64,000 nucleotides of DNA, taken from assembly GCA_020630915.1 (NCBI GenBank), contig JAHDIF010000002.1:205301-269300 (forward strand), read 5' to 3'. Under the pieces are notes generated by a model, which was not told the DNA's origin, made no database searches, and worked only from the letters and a program-made list of their open reading frames with translations. The stretch is from Dokdonia sp. Its GTDB lineage: Bacteria > Bacteroidota > Bacteroidia > Flavobacteriales > Flavobacteriaceae. The translations under genes and the position numbers were made by a program. Below, one piece after another: positions 62,137 through 64,000 of the stretch (position 1 is the stretch's first letter; every line of letters starts with the position of its first letter).

Positions 62137-62560
62137 TTTTATACTTGTATTTTAATGAAAATACATATAATTTCCGTGTAGGAAACCGCTTCATGGGTGC
62201 TGTCACTTACCGAAAAGGGGTATTTGCCCTATTTTGAATTAAATATTTGATTATCAAATAGATACTAATTTTTTTAGCAAATAGACAGTTGACCTTTATC
62301 GAAAACTTCAAAAACATTATTAATTCGTTGATTCAAATATATAATTTAGCCGTCTTCCCCCAGCATACCTCCCCCGACACATTGATAACTCAGTAAAACT
62401 ATAATGTCTATCCTATGGATGGAGTTGTGTGGTTTTAAGCAATTGTCGATAACGTTTTTTACAAGTTTAAATTTTAATGAATTAGTAATCAATTATGATT
62501 ACATAAAATAGTTGTATTGCTTTTGTGCAAGCAATACAACTATTTTATGTAGTTAGAATA
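62137..62560. other. Intergenic region upstream of the adhesin with large hairpin
   Basis: The 424-bp region has no ORF worth calling. Its main structure is the perfect 22-bp inverted repeat at 62501-62550 (see entry). It should also hold the adhesin promoter, but I see no exact TAnnTTTG box. Confidence 0.5.
62501..62550. repeat. Perfect 22-bp inverted repeat with 6-nt loop
   Basis: The left arm (62501-62522, starting ACATAAAATAGTTG) and right arm (62529-62550) are exact reverse complements, with loop TTGTGC (62523-62528). It ends 10 bp before the adhesin ATG and about 365 bp after the glnN stop, so it is unlikely to be the glnN terminator. A mRNA leader hairpin or operator is possible. Confidence 0.9.
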
Positions 62561-64000
62561 ATGATCAATCATACTTTTATGGAAACAATTATTGAGCTGA
62601 TTTCAAAATCATCCTTTACAATAAAAAAAGCCGCTATACTAGGGATGCTATTACTTTTTGGGTATACAAATGCCTTGGCGGATTGTACTGTCCCCAATAA
62701 TATGACGGCAACTCAGTTTGTGACCTGGCTTAACTCAACTAATTGTTCTGGCGAAGTAACGATACCTGCTGGAGTTACCATTGACATGGATGCCAGTATT
62801 ACCTTACCATCGTCTATAAATCGTTTGAGGATAAGTGATGGAGGGCATATACTTTGGAGTCAAAACAGTGTTACACTTACATTGGAACCAAATTCAGCCA
62901 TAATAATTGAAAACACAACTGTATTTGGTGATGAAAATGATGCTATAGGAACGTTTAATAATCATTCTTGCAATAATACAGAGAGGATAAATATAGGTAA
63001 TATATCATATGCGGCTTGTACAGGGCAAGGTAATGTTTGTATCATTTTTTCTGAACTTATTGAAGCTGGAGGAACTATTCAGATTGATCCAGAGGCTAAT
63101 GTAATTAATGGCTCAGGAAATAATGTTTGTTTTGATACGGCCTCAATAGCTACTACAATTTCTGGATTTGTATTTGGAACCCCTGTTTATAGTTGGGTGC
63201 AATTTTCCGGCCCAGGGACTTCTGTATTTTCCTCTCCAACTTCGGGAGATACAGATGTAACGGTTTCTACCCCTGGGACTTATGTTTTTAGATTATCAGT
63301 TACTGTTCCATTGAGTGCCGATTGTCCCAACTTATTCGTAACAGTCTTTACAGACGTAGAGTTAGTTTTTGTGCCTGCAATTGTGGGTGCAATAAGCGAA
63401 ACCGCAGGGACTTGTGATTTAGATATTAATTTTTCTGGGAGTTCTACAGACCCGTTTCCAGGTGGGTCTGCGGTGTCCTATTTATGGGATTTTGGAGATG
63501 GAAGCCCTACAAGTACAAATCAAAACCCTACCCATAGTTATGATACTTGTGGTACATATGAAGTGTCATTAACAGTAACGGACACAGATGGGTTAAGTCC
63601 TTGTAATACAGATACAGTAACCAAGACATTAGTTATTACTAGAACGACTGCACCTTCAGAGGTTGGCGGTCCTGTTTCTGTTGCATCGGAGGTAGAATGT
63701 TTTGATGATGCAGTAGCGCCTAGCTTACCAGTGATTCAAGATATTTGTGGTAATGTGATTAGTGCTCCTGCACCTGTTGTATCAGGCACTGCTACGGACA
63801 ATACAGCTTGTGATGGAGATACGATTATTTATACCTATACGTATGTAGATAGCTGTGATGCTAGTTTAACGACTGACTGGGTATATACGTACACATTAAA
63901 TAGAACGACTGTTCCTTCAGAGGTTGGCGGTCCTGTTTCTGTTGGATCGGAGGTAGAATGTTTTGATGATGCAGTAGCGCCTAGCTTACCAGTGATTCAA
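62561..64000 (+). CDS. Large secreted PKD/tandem-repeat surface protein (3' end missing)
   Basis: The frame is open from ATG 62561 (an alternative in-frame ATG is at 62579) to the right edge, 480 codons seen. The signal peptide has hydrophobic core AAILGMLLLFGYTNALA, cleaved before DCT. A cysteine-bearing N-terminal domain is followed by a PKD domain (YLWDFGDGSPTSTNQNPTHSY ... GTYEVSLTVTDTDG). An 87-residue (261-bp) repeat begins at 63641 and again at 63902; the second copy is cut at 64000, and its 99 visible bases differ from the first at three positions. Such proteins in Flavobacteriia are adhesins, often T9SS-exported. Confidence 0.9.
   Translation, partial: MINHTFMETIIELISKSSFTIKKAAILGMLLLFGYTNALADCTVPNNMTATQFVTWLNSTNCSGEVTIPAGVTIDMDASITLPSSINRLRISDGGHILWSQNSVTLTLEPNSAIIIENTTVFGDENDAIGTFNNHSCNNTERINIGNISYAACTGQGNVCIIFSELIEAGGTIQIDPEANVINGSGNNVCFDTASIATTISGFVFGTPVYSWVQFSGPGTSVFSSPTSGDTDVTVSTPGTYVFRLSVTVPLSADCPNLFVTVFTDVELVFVPAIVGAISETAGTCDLDINFSGSSTDPFPGGSAVSYLWDFGDGSPTSTNQNPTHSYDTCGTYEVSLTVTDTDGLSPCNTDTVTKTLVITRTTAPSEVGGPVSVASEVECFDDAVAPSLPVIQDICGNVISAPAPVVSGTATDNTACDGDTIIYTYTYVDSCDASLTTDWVYTYTLNRTTVPSEVGGPVSVGSEVECFDDAVAPSLPVIQ
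63641..64000 (+). repeat. 261-bp tandem repeats in the adhesin gene
   Basis: The unit starts AGAACGACTG at 63641 and again at 63902. The 99 bases of the second copy differ from the first at three positions, changing two codons. Each unit contains a motif PSEVGGPVSV ... ECFDDAVAPSLPVIQ. Confidence 0.93.

Noticed and set aside
1..64000. CRISPR array, prophage, insertion sequence or tRNA gene
   Set aside because: No regularly spaced direct repeats, no transposase, integrase or phage structural motifs and no cloverleaf candidates were found on reading both strands.

Overview
The window looks like a chromosomal segment from a marine-type member of the Flavobacteriaceae (Bacteroidota). The basis is low GC, Bacteroidota -7 boxes (TAnnTTTG), families typical of the phylum (BatA-like membrane protein, DUF5916 barrel, TIGR02757, ABC permease fused to an M1 peptidase, type III glutamine synthetase, PKD surface protein) and no dependence on Shine-Dalgarno sites. 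The Dokdonia/Leeuwenhoekiella group is my guess from overall character; only a database search could settle genus. I saw no rRNA, tRNA, CRISPR array, prophage or transposase gene. About 56 protein genes are supported, two of them cut by the window edges.

Layout. 1-10.9 kb: end of an MBL-fold hydrolase, then a mostly minus-strand block (serine esterase, small membrane protein, dihydroorotase-like protein lacking its zinc ligands, BatA-like protein, TIGR02757 protein, polytopic membrane protein, LolD-type ATPase, DUF5916 outer-membrane protein). 11-12.5 kb: plus-strand cluster of an MsrA homologue whose catalytic Cys is Asn, FolE and a small membrane protein, behind an inverted-repeat promoter region. 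12.6-21.3 kb: hutH, clpC and gyrA (divergent), and a TPR protein closed by a terminator. 21.4-28.8 kb: minus-strand envelope proteins, a TonB-plug protein without a barrel, a CDP-alcohol phosphatidyltransferase and a long PLP enzyme. 29.1-33.7 kb: ABC ATPase plus permease/M1-peptidase fusion. 36.3-42.3 kb: a marR-fadN-fadA-fadE beta-oxidation operon. 42.3-46.4 kb: marC, ggt and an AcpH-like protein, with several small inverted-repeat elements between them. 46.4-57.6 kb: glmM, a class V aminotransferase, lipid A-type acyltransferase, rhomboid, SIMPL protein, rluF, a DbpA-like helicase, CoA-binding protein and a sodium/solute symporter. 57.7-62.1 kb: Na+/Ca2+ exchanger and a divergent pair of unrelated glutamine synthetases (GSII and GSIII). 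62.5 kb to the edge: start of a large repetitive secreted adhesin-like protein.

The strongest unexplained signal is a highly iterated palindrome, GCTTTCGCGAAAGC. It has 15 exact copies plus several partial ones in 64 kb. Nine exact copies lie inside genes, in all three reading frames (peptides AFAKA, FRES, LSRK), and six lie between genes, mostly with longer flanking symmetry. Other notable signals are two hairpin elements with compensatory stem changes, two copies of a nested CCTGCCTG/CAGACAGG hairpin, a perfect 22-bp inverted repeat just upstream of the adhesin, and two orphan terminator-like hairpins in a gene-free divergent gap that may mark small RNAs.
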